NCBI RefSeq assembly: GCF_019973735.1
Contig: NZ_AP024463.1
Span: 1,798,001-1,862,000, forward strand
Direction of reading: 5' to 3'
Origin: Arachnia rubra
GTDB lineage: Bacteria > Actinomycetota > Actinomycetes > Propionibacteriales > Propionibacteriaceae
DNA length: 64,000 bases
Shown: positions 1-8,829 of the stretch, one piece after another
Layout: each line of letters starts with the position of its first letter
Numbering within the stretch: the stretch's first letter is position 1
The notes under the pieces: model-generated
What the model was told of the DNA's origin: nothing
What the model saw: the letters and a program-made list of their open reading frames with translations, nothing else
The model's database searches: none
Made by a program: the position numbers and the translations under genes

Positions 1-106
1 ATCTGGAAACGCCGGTCCACAAAACTGCTTGCCACCCGACGATGTGAACAGACTCCACCAACGGATATCCGACACCCGGCGCTGCGCCAGGCAGATTCGA
101 GCAGAT

Positions 107-388
107 CTACAGGTGAAGCTCTTGGGGATCGAGATAGGCAGACGGCTCATCTATGGCGCGTATCAGGATAGGGGTCAGCAGTAGTTTCGCCTCGTTGCCG
201 GAGAGAGCACGCCGGTAGCTTCCAACATCACGCCACCGGCTTACCAAGGCCCACAGATCTGGGGCATCCAGGTTGGCCACCACCTCGACATCAAGACACC
301 CCGGACGGGAACGCCAGAACTCTGCGATGGACTGAAGCCCCCTGGCAAGTTCCTCGTCAACTTTACTGAAGCGGGAGATCGCAAGCAT
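107..388 (-). CDS. ABM-like (antibiotic biosynthesis monooxygenase fold) protein
   Basis: This is a 93-residue protein with the look of the dimeric alpha+beta barrel (ABM/EthD) family: an N-terminal beta strand starting MLAISRF, a helix (ELARGLQSIAEFWRSRPG), a strand with the CLDVEVVANLD pattern, and a WALVSRWRD strand/helix. Members are small cytoplasmic proteins; some are haem-degrading or quinone monooxygenases, but many have no known substrate. It has no cysteine pair, signal peptide or membrane segment. It is divergent from the decayed znuA remnant and separated from it by about 65 bases. The start is an ATG at 388. Function is not assignable beyond the fold. Confidence 0.6.
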   Translation of the reverse strand: MLAISRFSKVDEELARGLQSIAEFWRSRPGCLDVEVVANLDAPDLWALVSRWRDVGSYRRALSGNEAKLLLTPILIRAIDEPSAYLDPQELHL

Positions 389-452
389 TGACTCAGGCTA
401 TCCACCTGACACCCACGAGTTTGAAATTCCCCATCATAAAAACGATAGCGCC

Positions 453-970
453 TGCGCATCAGAGAACCCAGCCACCACTAGCCCTGCCACCAGCGCGGCG
501 GCAGGTGCCGTGAAGATCGCGACCGTCTTCTATCCGCTCGAGTTATGCCGCCACCAAGACCTGAGGCGCCAAGATAAGCGTCTCGAACCTGACATTGCCG
601 GCCAGGAGCCACACGACCTGGAGCTGACGCCGCAACAGATCGCCAGTCTCGAGGAGGCGGATCTCGTGGTCTACCTCAAAGCTTCCAGCCTGCTGTGATA
701 AGGCAGTGGAACAGTCGGGCATTAAGCACAAGCTCGCCCTCTCCCAGGTATGATCCAGCTACCTCGGCTGCCGAAGACCATAACCATGCGCTGAAGGTGA
801 AGGCGCTCGGGACCATTGCCGACGAACTCGCGAAGATAGACGCCGGAGGCAAGGCCTTCTTCGAAGCGAAAGCCAAGACCGCCAGTGACGAGCTCAGTGG
901 TGGCACTGACCCGTTCCAGCAAGGTCAGGTACGTCTGTTCGGGATGCCGATCCGGCAGTTCCGCGAATGA
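453..970 (+). pseudogene. znuA: znuA remnant (zinc ABC transporter binding protein, decayed)
   Basis: Fragments of a zinc/manganese binding lipoprotein can be read across more than one frame. Frame one from 453 starts at a lipobox-like Cys and runs through KIATVFYPLE and EPHDLELTPQQIASLEEADL, a hallmark of metal-binding cluster A-I proteins. It hits TGA at 698. A second frame nearby reads AVEQSGIKHKLALSQV and then stops. A third reads DHNHALKVKALGTIADELAKI and peters out near 940. The signal peptide, the middle metal-binding His loop and the C-terminal lobe are missing or scrambled, so no functional product is expected. The fragments precede a znuC remnant in the usual operon order. Confidence 0.8.
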
Positions 971-972
971 CA

Positions 973-1200
973 TCACGTAGGGTACGTCCCTCAGCACGCC
1001 ACGTTGAAAATGCAGAGCACCACAGCGCAGGAGGTGGTTACCTCTGGACCGCTGGCGCATCACAGGTTGTTGAGACGTGCCAACAAGACCGACCGGAAAA
1101 TTGTCGCTGAGGCACTGGAACGCGTACACCTGAACGACCAGGCCCGCTGGCCCTTCACCCCACTGTCCGGCGGGCAGAAGCAGCGGGCGCTGCTTGCCAC
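973..1200 (+). pseudogene. znuC: znuC remnant (zinc ABC transporter ATPase, truncated)
   Basis: A fragment of an ABC ATPase reads GYVPQHATLKMQST (the Q-loop region of ZnuC) and continues to the signature LSGGQKQRALLA. The Walker A region is missing upstream, because the sequence passes directly from znuA remnant to Q-loop. The reading frame is cut at 1200 by the IS element. After the element it resumes for only a few codons from 2591 and then reaches a stop, so the Walker B and H-loop are gone. The gene was therefore already deleted on both sides before the IS arrived. Clearly non-functional. Confidence 0.8.
1193..1200. repeat. Target site duplication, left copy
   Basis: The 8 bases CTTGCCAC lie immediately left of the IS inverted repeat. 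An identical copy sits immediately right of the other inverted repeat at 2591-2598. Eight- to nine-base duplications are usual for the IS256 family, so this marks a single clean insertion. Confidence 0.85.
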
Positions 1201-1233
1201 GGGTCTGTCCGATAAACGGTGTGTAGGGTCCGG
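1201..1233 (+). repeat. IS left terminal inverted repeat
   Basis: This 33-base end pairs with 2558-2590. The shared core is GATNAACGGTGTGT, followed by a GGTCCGG-like end. It lies downstream of the transposase gene. Confidence 0.8.
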
Positions 1234-1242
1234 TGGTTTTCA

Positions 1243-2526
1243 TCAGTGGGTGGTTCGGTTGAACCGTCCAGCGAAGGTGATTGCGAACGCGTTGAGTGCG
1301 GGCTTCCACCTGATCACCCAGCGTGCCCGGCTCCCGTCGGTGGGGTCAAGGGAGCGGGTCACTAGGTACAGGCACTTCAACGCGGCTTGCTCGTTGGGGA
1401 AGTGCCCACGGGCCCGCACGGCCCGGCGGTACCTCGCGTTGATGGACTCGATGGCGTTGGTCGTGCAGATCACCTTCCGGATCTCCATGTCGTAGGCCAG
1501 GAACGGTACGATACTGCGCCCACGCGTTGCGCCACAGCTGCACGATCGCCGGATACCGGTCGCCCCACTCGGTGGCGAACTCGGCAAACCGGTCCTTGGC
1601 CGCTTGCTCGGACGGGGCCGTGTACACCGGTTTGAGGGACTTCACGATCGCGTCGCGGTGCTGCCGGCCGGCGTAGCGGAAGCTGTTGCGGAACCAGGTA
1701 GATCGATGCACTGCTGCACGATGGTGTGTTCCCAGGTCGTGTTGATCGCCTCAGGGAGTCCCTTCAACCCGTCACACACCGCGATCATCACCTCGACGAT
1801 GCCTCGGTTCTTCACCTCCGAAAAGATCTGCAGCCAGAACCGGGCACCCTCAGCACCGTCACCAGCCCAGATCCCTGTGGATGTCGCGTTCCCCGTTCAT
1901 CGTGACACCCATGACAACGTAGAACGGGGTGTTACGGACTTGACCGTCACAGACCTTCACGTGCGAATCGCGCCGGGCGAAGATCACCGGGTAGACAGGA
2001 TCCAACGGCCGACTCGACCACTCGGCGAGCTCACCGACGATCTTCTCGGTGATCCGGCTGATGGTGTCCTTCGACACCCTCGCTCCGTACACCTCCTCGA
2101 AGTGGGCAGCGACTTCACCGGTGGTCAGCCCGCGGGCGGTCAACGACAACACGATCTGATCGATGCCGTCCAAACGTCGCTTCCGTTTCGGGACGATGAT
2201 CGGCTCGAAGGAGCCGTCACGATCACGGAGAACCACCGGTCTCGACCGGCCCGATCTGGGTCAACACCGTCTTGACGCGGGTGCCGTTGCGCATGTTCGC
2301 CTCGATCGGCGTGCCACCGTGCTCGTGACCCAGATGCTCGGTCAACTCGGCGTTCAACGCCGCCTCCAGGACGTTCCTTGGTGAGCTGGTTCAACAACCC
2401 TCCCGGGCCGACCAGACTCACCCCCTGTCCCCTGGCCAGCGCCAGCAAACGCCCGGCCAGGTCCTTCTGATCGATGATCTCTCCGGTCACGGGATCGATC
2501 ATCTCGTCTTCCATCATGTCGGTCAT
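1243..2526 (-). pseudogene. IS256-family transposase, multiply frameshifted
   Basis: Transposase (DDE, MULE-like, Pfam Transposase_mut type) pieces occur in order on the minus strand. They are MTDMMEDEMIDPVTGEI and LLNQLTK (start near 2526), RDRDGSFEPIIVPKRKRR, GLTTGEVAAHFEEVYGARVS, AVCDGLKGLPEAI (second catalytic Asp), NSFRYAGRQHRDAIVKSLK, and the C-terminal CTTNAIESINARYRRA. Frame changes occur near 2385, 2230, 1885, 1690 and 1510. The first catalytic Asp motif, expected as FIDAIHVK, reads FARRDSHVK, so the aspartate is lost. The Glu region near 1510 is also disrupted. The element cannot move by its own product. Confidence 0.85.
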
Positions 2527-2557
2527 GTCAGCCACAGCCGTCTCCTCTCGGATCAGG

Positions 2558-2590
2558 CCGGACCTCACACACCGTTAATCAGACAGTCCC
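2558..2590 (-). repeat. IS right terminal inverted repeat
   Basis: This is the partner of 1201-1233 and lies just upstream of the transposase start. Confidence 0.8.
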
Positions 2591-2598
2591 CTTGCCAC
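2591..2598. repeat. Target site duplication, right copy
   Basis: CTTGCCAC is identical to 1193-1200 and directly abuts the right inverted repeat. Confidence 0.85.
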
Positions 2599-2630
2599 TC
2601 GGTGCGTGAGCCCGGCCTTTGGGTGATCGC

Positions 2631-3098
2631 TTTTTCTGGCGGCCATGGTTCTATGGTTCGCGCTGGGCCTACACCACTGGCTATTCGCCATCTGCGCCGA
2701 TGAGGACTTTGCCAGGGTGCTAGGGGGTCCGGGTCAAGATATTGAACCTACTCATCGTGGTGGTCGCTTCCGTGACCATCACTCTCTCAATGCGCACTGT
2801 GGGCTTGCTCCTGATCAGCGCGCTGATGGTGATCCCCGTGGCCACCTCCCAACAGCTGTTCACCGGTTTCCGGACAACCCTGCTGGGAGCCATGGGATTG
2901 GGGGTCGTGGCTGCGCTTGGCGGCACCGTCGGATCTTATTTCTGGGACACTGCCAGCGGAGCTACCAACGTCGTGTTCGCTATCGCTTTGCTGGGGATCG
3001 CCACCGCTGGAGCGCCCCTACTCCAGCGGTGGCGCTGGAACTCCCTGGGCCCGGTCGCAGACCGGGAAACCACCCACTACTCAGGACCTACCCGATAG
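2631..3098 (+). pseudogene. znuB: znuB remnant (zinc ABC transporter permease, 3' part)
   Basis: This is the C-terminal part of an ABC-3 family permease. One frame from about 2640 reads membrane-like residues and then ADEDFARVLGGP, the cytoplasmic loop. Near 2735 the frame shifts to NLLIVVVASVTITLSMRTVG, followed by LLLISALMVIPVATSQQL, a conserved ABC-3 core. It continues through two more hydrophobic spans to TAG at 3096-3098. The N-terminal half and the start codon are missing, and the left edge joins a znuC fragment directly. The longest clean frame, 2742-3098, could encode 118 residues but is only part of a permease. Treated as non-functional. Confidence 0.8.
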
Positions 3099-3228
3099 CG
3101 ACAGGATATTGGGAATCACAGCGATTCCGGTTCTCGTTCAGGTAGGGTTGCTCTCAATCTGGCATGACGGTCCTCCTAGCCAAGTGGTGGGAGGGAACTC
3201 ACCGGCATGCATTGCACGGAGAATATTT

Positions 3229-3624
3229 ATGACGAGCATTAGCACCCGCAACACATGGCAGCGCGCTGCTGTGCGGGCCTTACTGGCGAACACCGAGGAA
3301 TTCCGCACCGCAGCCCAGATCCATTCAGAACTTCGCCAGGTAGGTGACAAGATCGGGCTCGCCACGGTGTACCGGGCTCTCCAGACCATGAGCGAATCCG
3401 GGGATCTCGATGTGCTGCGGACCCCCGACGGCGAAGCTGCCTACCGGATGTGCTCCAACACCCACCACCATCACCTAGTATGCCGCTCCTGCGGCATAGC
3501 GGTGGAGATCTCCGCCGATGCCGTCGAGTCGTGGGCAAGCCAGGTAGCGGGAGAACACGGTTTCACCGACGCGGGACACAACCTGGAGATCTTCGGCCTG
3601 TGCCGTAACTGCTCCCCCACCTGA
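3229..3624 (+). CDS. zur: Fur-family metal regulator, probably Zur
   Basis: This is a 131-residue Fur-family repressor, the usual length. An N-terminal winged helix (TWQRAAVRALLANTEEFRTA, then the recognition region GLATVYRALQTMSESGDL) is followed by the dimerisation domain. That domain has a His-rich metal site (THHHHLVCRSC) and a second CxxC (CRNC) near the C-terminus, which form the structural zinc site. I chose the ATG at 3229 because CGGAG ends 7 bases upstream; longer frames run into the znuB remnant. Its position directly after znuACB remnants, the classic Zur neighbourhood, points to zinc sensing rather than iron. The regulator looks intact although the adjacent importer does not. Confidence 0.88.
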   Translation: MTSISTRNTWQRAAVRALLANTEEFRTAAQIHSELRQVGDKIGLATVYRALQTMSESGDLDVLRTPDGEAAYRMCSNTHHHHLVCRSCGIAVEISADAVESWASQVAGEHGFTDAGHNLEIFGLCRNCSPT

Positions 3625-3779
3625 TCTTCCACAAGATCACGCCAACAGGGTCCAGCGGCTCTGTACCCACACACATCGCCCTGGCTCCAGGGGCATGCTC
3701 GGCCTGTGATCCGCTGTTCGTTCTCACACTGCAACCTCACCAGCTCCAGGCCCGGACACTGCCGAGTAGGTCTTTCACC

Positions 3780-4127
3780 AGGCCTCCTGGGCCCAGGACC
3801 AGCACAATTCGATGCCTGCGCCAGCAACCATGAGAAGTGAGATCTGGGAATCAGCCCATCCGGTGCTCGTGCCCCAGAGACTCACCAAGATGGGCTGGCC
3901 GGCCCTGGCTGCGGTCCCCCAGCCGGTCGATGGCGCCGCCAACCGGCACTGTGCACAGAATCGAGATGACGCTGGCGATCGCCACCAGAACACTGGCCAG
4001 CGCATCCGAGGCGCCGGCCTGCACCGCCCGCCAGCACCTGGACAGCTGCGATGGCCCCGATCCCCTCGGCGAACAACAGAGCAGGTACATACACCGGCCA
4101 GAGCAGACCTCGCAGTCCTGTGGTCAA
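3780..4127 (-). pseudogene. MFS transporter remnant (N-terminal part)
   Basis: The minus strand from an ATG at 4127 reads [20 protein letters not shown] and EGIGAIAAVQVLA, then shifts frame near 4020 to QAGASDALASVLVAIASVIS and TVPVGGAIDRLGDRS. That second piece is the typical TM2-loop motif (G-x-x-x-D-R) of major facilitator transporters. After about 80-110 residues no transporter-like sequence continues. The ATG overlaps the recO stop codon (ATGA), so it was once translationally coupled to recO. The remaining 9-10 helices are missing. The stretch 3625-3780 holds nothing else I can recognise. Confidence 0.65.
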
Positions 4128-4852
4128 CTCGCTCCCAGGAAGGGGAGGGACCTGAGAGAACGGTCAAGGTGCCAGGTGGCATAGGCTGCCACCACACCAT
4201 GGGCCCGGTTCCGCAAGGGTGGCCCGGCTTTGCGGATCACTTCCCATTGACCGGCCAGCAGAGCTCCGAGCAGGCTCAGCAGCTCAGGGCTCGCGGAGGC
4301 CGATGCAGGCGGTCTGCAGACAGGGCAGACTGCCCCACCAAGTTGAGGGGAGAACCAGCGCAGCTGTTCTGTAGTGCCGCAGCTCACACAGGCGTCCGTC
4401 ATCGCCGCCCATCCGGCCGAGGCCAGGCCGCGGAGCAGGTAGGAGTCCACCACAGCTGCTAGCGGCAGTTCACCCCGGTCAAGGGCTAGGAGACCTCCCA
4501 GGAGCAGACGATACTGAGGCACAGACGGCACCCCATCTTCAGCGACCAAGCGGTCCGCTGCCTCCACCAGAACCTGGGCAGCACAGAAGCGTTCGTAGTC
4601 GGCGCCGAGCAACGGAGGATGCAATGATTCGGCCTGGGTGACCGTAACCAAGGTGCCACGGCCTTCGGCAAGCTGCACGTCCACATGCCCGAAGGGTTCC
4701 AGCCGGGAACCGAACTTGGAGCCGGTCCTGCGTATTCCTTTGGCGACGGCTCTCACCTTGCCGTGCTCGCGGGTGAACAGGCTGATGATCCGGTCAGCCT
4801 CTCCGAGTTTCCACGTCCGCAACACCACTGCTTCATCTCGGTAGGTGCGCAC
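4124..4852 (-). CDS. recO: DNA repair protein RecO
   Basis: This is a 242-residue RecO, which loads RecA in the RecFOR pathway. The N-terminal OB-fold starts [20 protein letters not shown] (family motif with EADRI), followed by [17 protein letters not shown]. The helical C-terminal domain carries a CxxC...CxxC zinc ribbon (CVSCG and CPVC) near residues 155-180. The start is a GTG at 4852. The divergent uppS begins about 30 bases away. Downstream the stop overlaps the decayed MFS start. Full length for the family and no missing motif. Confidence 0.95.
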   Translation of the reverse strand: MRTYRDEAVVLRTWKLGEADRIISLFTREHGKVRAVAKGIRRTGSKFGSRLEPFGHVDVQLAEGRGTLVTVTQAESLHPPLLGADYERFCAAQVLVEAADRLVAEDGVPSVPQYRLLLGGLLALDRGELPLAAVVDSYLLRGLASAGWAAMTDACVSCGTTEQLRWFSPQLGGAVCPVCRPPASASASPELLSLLGALLAGQWEVIRKAGPPLRNRAHGVVAAYATWHLDRSLRSLPFLGAS

Positions 4853-4882
4853 AGCGCAATGGTATCCGGATAGGCTTCGTCA

Positions 4883-5642
4883 ATGGCCTATCGCGACCCC
4901 ACACCTCATCCCTCCGGCGCACGTCCCCCCCGTGATCCCTGCGGCAAAACTGCCCAAACATGTGGCCATCGTGATGGATGGCAATGGCCGCTGGGCCAAG
5001 CAGCGGGGGCTGAAACGCACCGAGGGCCACGCACGCGGCGAGGCAGCTCTGCTGGACGTGATACATGGGGCACTGGAGCTAGGGGTCCCCTACCTGTCTG
5101 CCTACGCCTTCTCCACGGAGAACTGGAAACGTTCCCCGGATGAAGTCCGCTGGCTGATGGGTTTCAACCGCGATGTCATCCACCGCCGCCGCGACGAGCT
5201 GGATGCGATGGGGGTCAGGATCCGCTGGGCCGGACGCCGTCCAAGGCTCTGGGAGTCCGTAATCCGGGAGCTGGAGGAAGCGGAGAATCAGAGCCAGCGG
5301 AACACCAAGCTCACCCTCCAATTCTGCGTCAACTACGGAGGACGTGCTGAGATCGTGGACGCCGCACGTGAGGTCGCTGAGCTCGCGAAGGCAGGCAAGC
5401 TAGATCCCAGCCGGCTGACAGAGGATCGTTTCCGGCGTTTCCTTGATGAGCCAGAAATCCCGGACGTCGACCTGTTCCTGCGCTCTTCAGGCGAGCAACG
5501 GACCTCGAATTTCCTGCTCTGGCAGTCGGCCTACGCCGAGTTCATCTTCCTCGACCGCCTGTGGCCCGACTTCGATCGTCGTGACTTTTGGGACGCTGTG
5601 GAGCAGTATGTCACTCGGGAACGCCGCTTCGGTACCGCCTGA
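4883..5642 (+). CDS. uppS: Undecaprenyl diphosphate synthase (UppS), apparent frameshift near the N-terminus
   Basis: This cis-prenyltransferase makes the C55 lipid carrier for cell-wall synthesis. The catalytic core is intact: [14 protein letters not shown] (catalytic Asp), [28 protein letters not shown], and the C-terminal [18 protein letters not shown]. The actinobacterial N-terminal signature [14 protein letters not shown] is encoded from ATG 4883 but in a different frame from the core. The two frames join exactly if the 7-C tract at 4925-4931 had six C. As written, the core frame is open from a GTG at 4845, which overlaps the divergent recO start, or from GTG 4932, which would give about 236 residues and still contain the whole catalytic domain. 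Either a sequencing error or a real mutation with an internal start. Confidence 0.9.
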
Positions 5643-5649
5643 GCAGATC

Positions 5650-6555
5650 TCAGAACAGGACCGTGGAGAGGCGCCGCCGCGCCTTGAGCACCTCCGGGGA
5701 GGTACGCCCGGCAACATCGAAAAGCTCCAGCAGGCGAACCCTGATGACCTCTTTCTCCTCAGGGCTGGTCTCGACCGCCAGTCTCAGTAGCCGGTCGAAG
5801 GCCGCGGCGTATCCACCCTGGATGACCTCCAGGTCAGCGGCATCCAACTGGGCATTGACGTCGCTCGGGCGTTCGGCAGCAGCTTTGACTATGGCAGCGC
5901 CGTCGAAGGACGTGGAGCGTTCCAGGAGGGCCGCCTGGGCGCGCCCCGCAGTCGCCTCGGGATCATTCGGGCTGGCAGCCAGCAAGGCATCGAATTCAGC
6001 GATGGCCTGGGAGAAGTCACCCGCAGCCAGCGCGGCATCAGCCTTCTCGAAGCGTGGATCGGCGGCGGGCTCAGCTTCCCCGGGGGCAGCGGCAGCCGAG
6101 CCCACCGGCTGAGCACGACCAGTCATCCCGTTTGCCACAGCCAGCTGGGTTACCTGGTCGAGGACGGCTGAAATGTCCTTGCGGTCCCGGGTGCCCTGGA
6201 ACAGGGGGGCGACCTGTCCCCCGATGATCGCCACGACCATTGGCACTGCAGTCACGCCGAGAGCCTGGGCCAGGCGTGGCTCGGCGTCCACATCCACTCG
6301 GGCCAGCAGGAATCGTCCCTCGGCGGCATTGACGAGCTCGGCGAGAACTGTGGAAACGGTGGCTCCGTTGGTGTCACGAGGCGAATGGAACTCCACGATG
6401 ACGGGATACTGCATCGACTGGCCGACCAGCGCCTGGAAGCCGGCCTCGGTGACATCGGTGACGTAATTGCCTCCGGCGGTACCAGCAGCAGGCTGCGCGG
6501 CGGCGAGGCTGGACAGATCTACGGCACCGGGGCGTGTGAAGTTCGGATTCGTCAT
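5650..6555 (-). CDS. Thioredoxin-fold/TPR co-chaperone (YbbN/CnoX-like)
   Basis: This 301-residue protein has an N-terminal thioredoxin-like domain (about residues 35-145) followed by TPR-like helices (about 175-301, including [20 protein letters not shown]). Family members assist protein folding under oxidative stress. The usual CxxC active site is absent: the equivalent stretch reads [13 protein letters not shown], so it has no disulfide chemistry of its own. The cis-Pro motif region (VTAVPMVV) is kept. I chose the ATG at 6555 because MTNPNF is the usual start of actinobacterial homologues. It converges on uppS with only 7 bases between stops and is divergent from pgm. Confidence 0.85.
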   Translation of the reverse strand: MTNPNFTRPGAVDLSSLAAAQPAAGTAGGNYVTDVTEAGFQALVGQSMQYPVIVEFHSPRDTNGATVSTVLAELVNAAEGRFLLARVDVDAEPRLAQALGVTAVPMVVAIIGGQVAPLFQGTRDRKDISAVLDQVTQLAVANGMTGRAQPVGSAAAAPGEAEPAADPRFEKADAALAAGDFSQAIAEFDALLAASPNDPEATAGRAQAALLERSTSFDGAAIVKAAAERPSDVNAQLDAADLEVIQGGYAAAFDRLLRLAVETSPEEKEVIRVRLLELFDVAGRTSPEVLKARRRLSTVLF

Positions 6556-6613
6556 GCCAGTAATTTTTGCGGGCGGTGTCAATTCCCACAACTGGAAGTG
6601 GAAAGATGGGGGT

Positions 6614-8245
6614 ATGGCACATGAGCGAGCTGGCCTGGTGGCCTTGGAATCTGATCTCATCGACGTCGATGCCGTCATCGCGGCCTATTACGACCTGACC
6701 CCCGATCCCAGCAATCCTGACCAGAGGGTGGTGTTCGGAACCTCGGGACATCGTGGTTCCAGCCTCGACACCGCCTTCAACGACCTCCATATAGCCGCAA
6801 CAACGCAGGCCATCGTGGAGTACCGGGCCGCACAGGGAGTGCGTGGCCCCCTGTTCATCGGAAAGGACACCCACGCCCTGTCTCTGCCTGCGTGGCGTAC
6901 CGCGCTTGAGGTGCTGGTGGCGAACGGTGTCCCCGTGTTCGCCGAGCAGGAGGATGAGTACACCCCGACCCCAGCGGTCTCACGCGCCATCATCCGGTAC
7001 AACCGTGAGCATTCTGACCAGGTCGCTGACGGGATCGTCGTGACGCCTTCCCACAATCCGCCGCGTGACGGAGGATTCAAATACAACCCACCCACTGGCG
7101 GACCCGCCGACACTGGTGCGACGAAGTGGATCGCCGACCGTGCAAATGAGCTGATGGCGTCGCCCTCGGGCATTCGCCGCACGCCGTATGAGCAGGCCAC
7201 GGCCAAGGTGACACGGTTTGACTACCGCACCCCTTATTGCACGGAGCTGACAAGCGCCCTGGACTTCGAAGCCATCGCGGCAGCCGGAGTCCGCATAGGA
7301 GCCGATCCCCTGGGCGGCGCCTCCGTCCAGTATTGGGAGTACCTGGCCGAGCACAGTCCCCTCGACCTGACCGTCGTCAACCCGACGGTGGATCCCACCT
7401 GGCGGTTCATGACCCTCGACACCGACGGCAAGATCCGGATGGACTGCTCCTCACCGAACTCGATGGCGTCGCTGGTGGCCAACCGCGACCGCTATGACAT
7501 CGCGACGGGGAACGACGCCGACTCAGACCGCCATGGGATCGTCACCCCGGACGCCGGGCTGATGAACCCCAACGCCTTCCTGGCAGTCGCCATCGACTAC
7601 CTGTTCTCGCACCGGCCAGGCTGGGCTGCCGCCGCGGGAGTCGGCAAGACCCTGGTATCCTCATCCATCATCGACAAAGTGGCTGCCCGCCTTGGACGCC
7701 GCCTGGTTGAGGTGCCCGTCGGATTCAAGTGGTTCGTGCCAGGGCTCACCGACGGATCACTCGGTTTCGGTGGTGAGGAATCCGCTGGAGCGAGTTTCCT
7801 CGATCTTGAGGGGCGCACTTGGACCACCGACAAGGACGGTATCCTGCTGGCCCTGCTGGCCAGTGAGATCCTGGCGGTGACAGGCCGTTCCCCCAGCCAG
7901 CACTACGCCAACATGGAGTCGGATTTCGGCACCTCCTACTACGCCCGCGTTGATGCGGAGGCCAGCAGGGAACAGAAAGCTAGGCTCGCAGCGCTGTCCC
8001 CCGATGACGTCACAGCACATGAACTGGCTGGCCAACCGATCACCGCTGTCCTCACCCAGGCCCCTGGGAATGGGGCTGCCGTCGGGGGGATAAAGGTGAC
8101 TACTGATTCGGGCTGGTTCGCGGCACGTCCCTCGGGCACGGAGGACAAGTACAAGATCTATGCAGAGTCACTGCGCGATCCAGGCCATCTGGCACAGATC
8201 CAGCAGGAGGCCCGGCAGGTGGTCGACGCCGCCCTCCAGAGCTGA
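6614..8245 (+). CDS. pgm: Phosphoglucomutase, alpha-D-glucose-phosphate specific
   Basis: This 543-residue enzyme interconverts glucose 1-phosphate and glucose 6-phosphate, linking glycogen/sugar-nucleotide synthesis to glycolysis. Four domains of the phosphohexomutase superfamily are visible. They carry the active serine motif TPSHNPP (about residue 145), the Mg-binding DADSDRHG (about 300), the sugar-binding GEESAG (about 387) and the phosphate-binding [10 protein letters not shown] (about 505). The early FGTSGHRG motif is typical of the bacterial Pgm subgroup. The start is ATG 6614, preceded by a G-rich Shine-Dalgarno (GATGGGGGT). Length is normal for the subgroup. Confidence 0.96.
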   Translation: MAHERAGLVALESDLIDVDAVIAAYYDLTPDPSNPDQRVVFGTSGHRGSSLDTAFNDLHIAATTQAIVEYRAAQGVRGPLFIGKDTHALSLPAWRTALEVLVANGVPVFAEQEDEYTPTPAVSRAIIRYNREHSDQVADGIVVTPSHNPPRDGGFKYNPPTGGPADTGATKWIADRANELMASPSGIRRTPYEQATAKVTRFDYRTPYCTELTSALDFEAIAAAGVRIGADPLGGASVQYWEYLAEHSPLDLTVVNPTVDPTWRFMTLDTDGKIRMDCSSPNSMASLVANRDRYDIATGNDADSDRHGIVTPDAGLMNPNAFLAVAIDYLFSHRPGWAAAAGVGKTLVSSSIIDKVAARLGRRLVEVPVGFKWFVPGLTDGSLGFGGEESAGASFLDLEGRTWTTDKDGILLALLASEILAVTGRSPSQHYANMESDFGTSYYARVDAEASREQKARLAALSPDDVTAHELAGQPITAVLTQAPGNGAAVGGIKVTTDSGWFAARPSGTEDKYKIYAESLRDPGHLAQIQQEARQVVDAALQS

Positions 8246-8260
8246 CACGCGCTTTCCCGA

Positions 8261-8296
8261 ACGCGGCCGGCCGGGCTCATACCCCGTCGGCCGCGT
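8261..8296. terminator. Hairpin between convergent pgm and PH-domain gene
   Basis: A 9-bp perfect stem (ACGCGGCCG with CGGCCGCGT) spans the convergent stops and overlaps the last codons of the minus-strand gene. No T tract follows, so termination efficiency is uncertain. Confidence 0.4.
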
Positions 8297-8822
8297 CCTC
8301 GTCCTCCATCACCATCTTCTTGCGGAGGCCGGAGCGCTGGATAACCCTCTGGATCGTGAGGTCACGATCCGCAGGGCGGGCGACATAGCGGATGTCGCGT
8401 AGCCCCTGGGCCTGGGCTGCCGACTCAAAGACCAGATGTCCGTAGTCGAAGACCTTCCCGAGCACTGGTTGTTCCAGGGAGATGTCGAGGATCCGGGTCA
8501 TCGGCATCGTCGCCAGATGAGTGTTGAACACCCCATGGATACGGAAAACTCGCATGTTGGTGATGACGAACCGGTCCATGTGTGCGACGTGGGCCTTCCA
8601 GAACCCGAGGCCCAGCAAGTAAAGCCCCACCAGCATGGGGACCCAGAAAAAACCGCGCACCGCCGTCATGAAAACGAAGGCGGGGATGCTGAGACACATC
8701 ACGCCGATCCACGGCAGGGAAACCACCCAGTGCTTGCGCACTTCATCGATGACCCTCTCATCCTCCTCCACCAGCAGGTGACGCTGGATATCGGGTTCGA
8801 GGAGACGGGCAATCAGGCCCAT
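8277..8822 (-). CDS. PH-domain (bPH2/YdbS-like) membrane protein
   Basis: This is a 181-residue protein with two adjacent transmembrane helices (about residues 35-80: WVVSLPWIGVMCLSIPAFVF and GFFWVPMLVGLYLLGLGFW). A bacterial PH-like domain of the DUF304/bPH2 type follows, with the family-typical pattern DRFVITNMRVFRIHGVF and PMTRILDISLEQPVLGKVFDYG, ending at FESA. The C-terminal tail is charged and acidic. Bacterial bPH2 proteins are membrane-associated and of unknown biochemical role. The ATG at 8822 is 7 bases after the stop of the upstream 51-residue membrane protein, suggesting translational coupling. Confidence 0.8.
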   Translation of the reverse strand: MGLIARLLEPDIQRHLLVEEDERVIDEVRKHWVVSLPWIGVMCLSIPAFVFMTAVRGFFWVPMLVGLYLLGLGFWKAHVAHMDRFVITNMRVFRIHGVFNTHLATMPMTRILDISLEQPVLGKVFDYGHLVFESAAQAQGLRDIRYVARPADRDLTIQRVIQRSGLRKKMVMEDEDAADGV

Positions 8823-8829
8823 GACCGGC

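Larger units (their letters stand above)
1201..2590 (-). mobile_element. IS256-family insertion sequence (decayed transposase)
   Basis: A 1390-base element is bounded by imperfect inverted repeats of about 33 bases. The left repeat is 1201-1233 (starts GGGTCTGTCCGATAAACGG). The right repeat is 2558-2590, whose reverse complement starts GGGACTGTCTGATTAACGG. They differ at only a handful of positions. An 8-bp direct repeat CTTGCCAC flanks both ends. The single transposase gene lies on the minus strand and is frameshifted several times. Length, repeat structure, target duplication and transposase type all fit IS256 (IS1081-like). No passenger gene is present. Confidence 0.9.

Noticed and set aside
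25..35. An 11-base copy of CTGCTTGCCAC near the left edge matching the IS target site
   Set aside because: It shares 11 bases with 1190-1200 but has no inverted repeat or element beside it, so it is probably chance.
2140..2568. Programmed frameshifting in the IS transposase
   Set aside because: There are about five frame changes and a lost catalytic Asp; a programmed shift would be one, at a slippery site, with intact residues.
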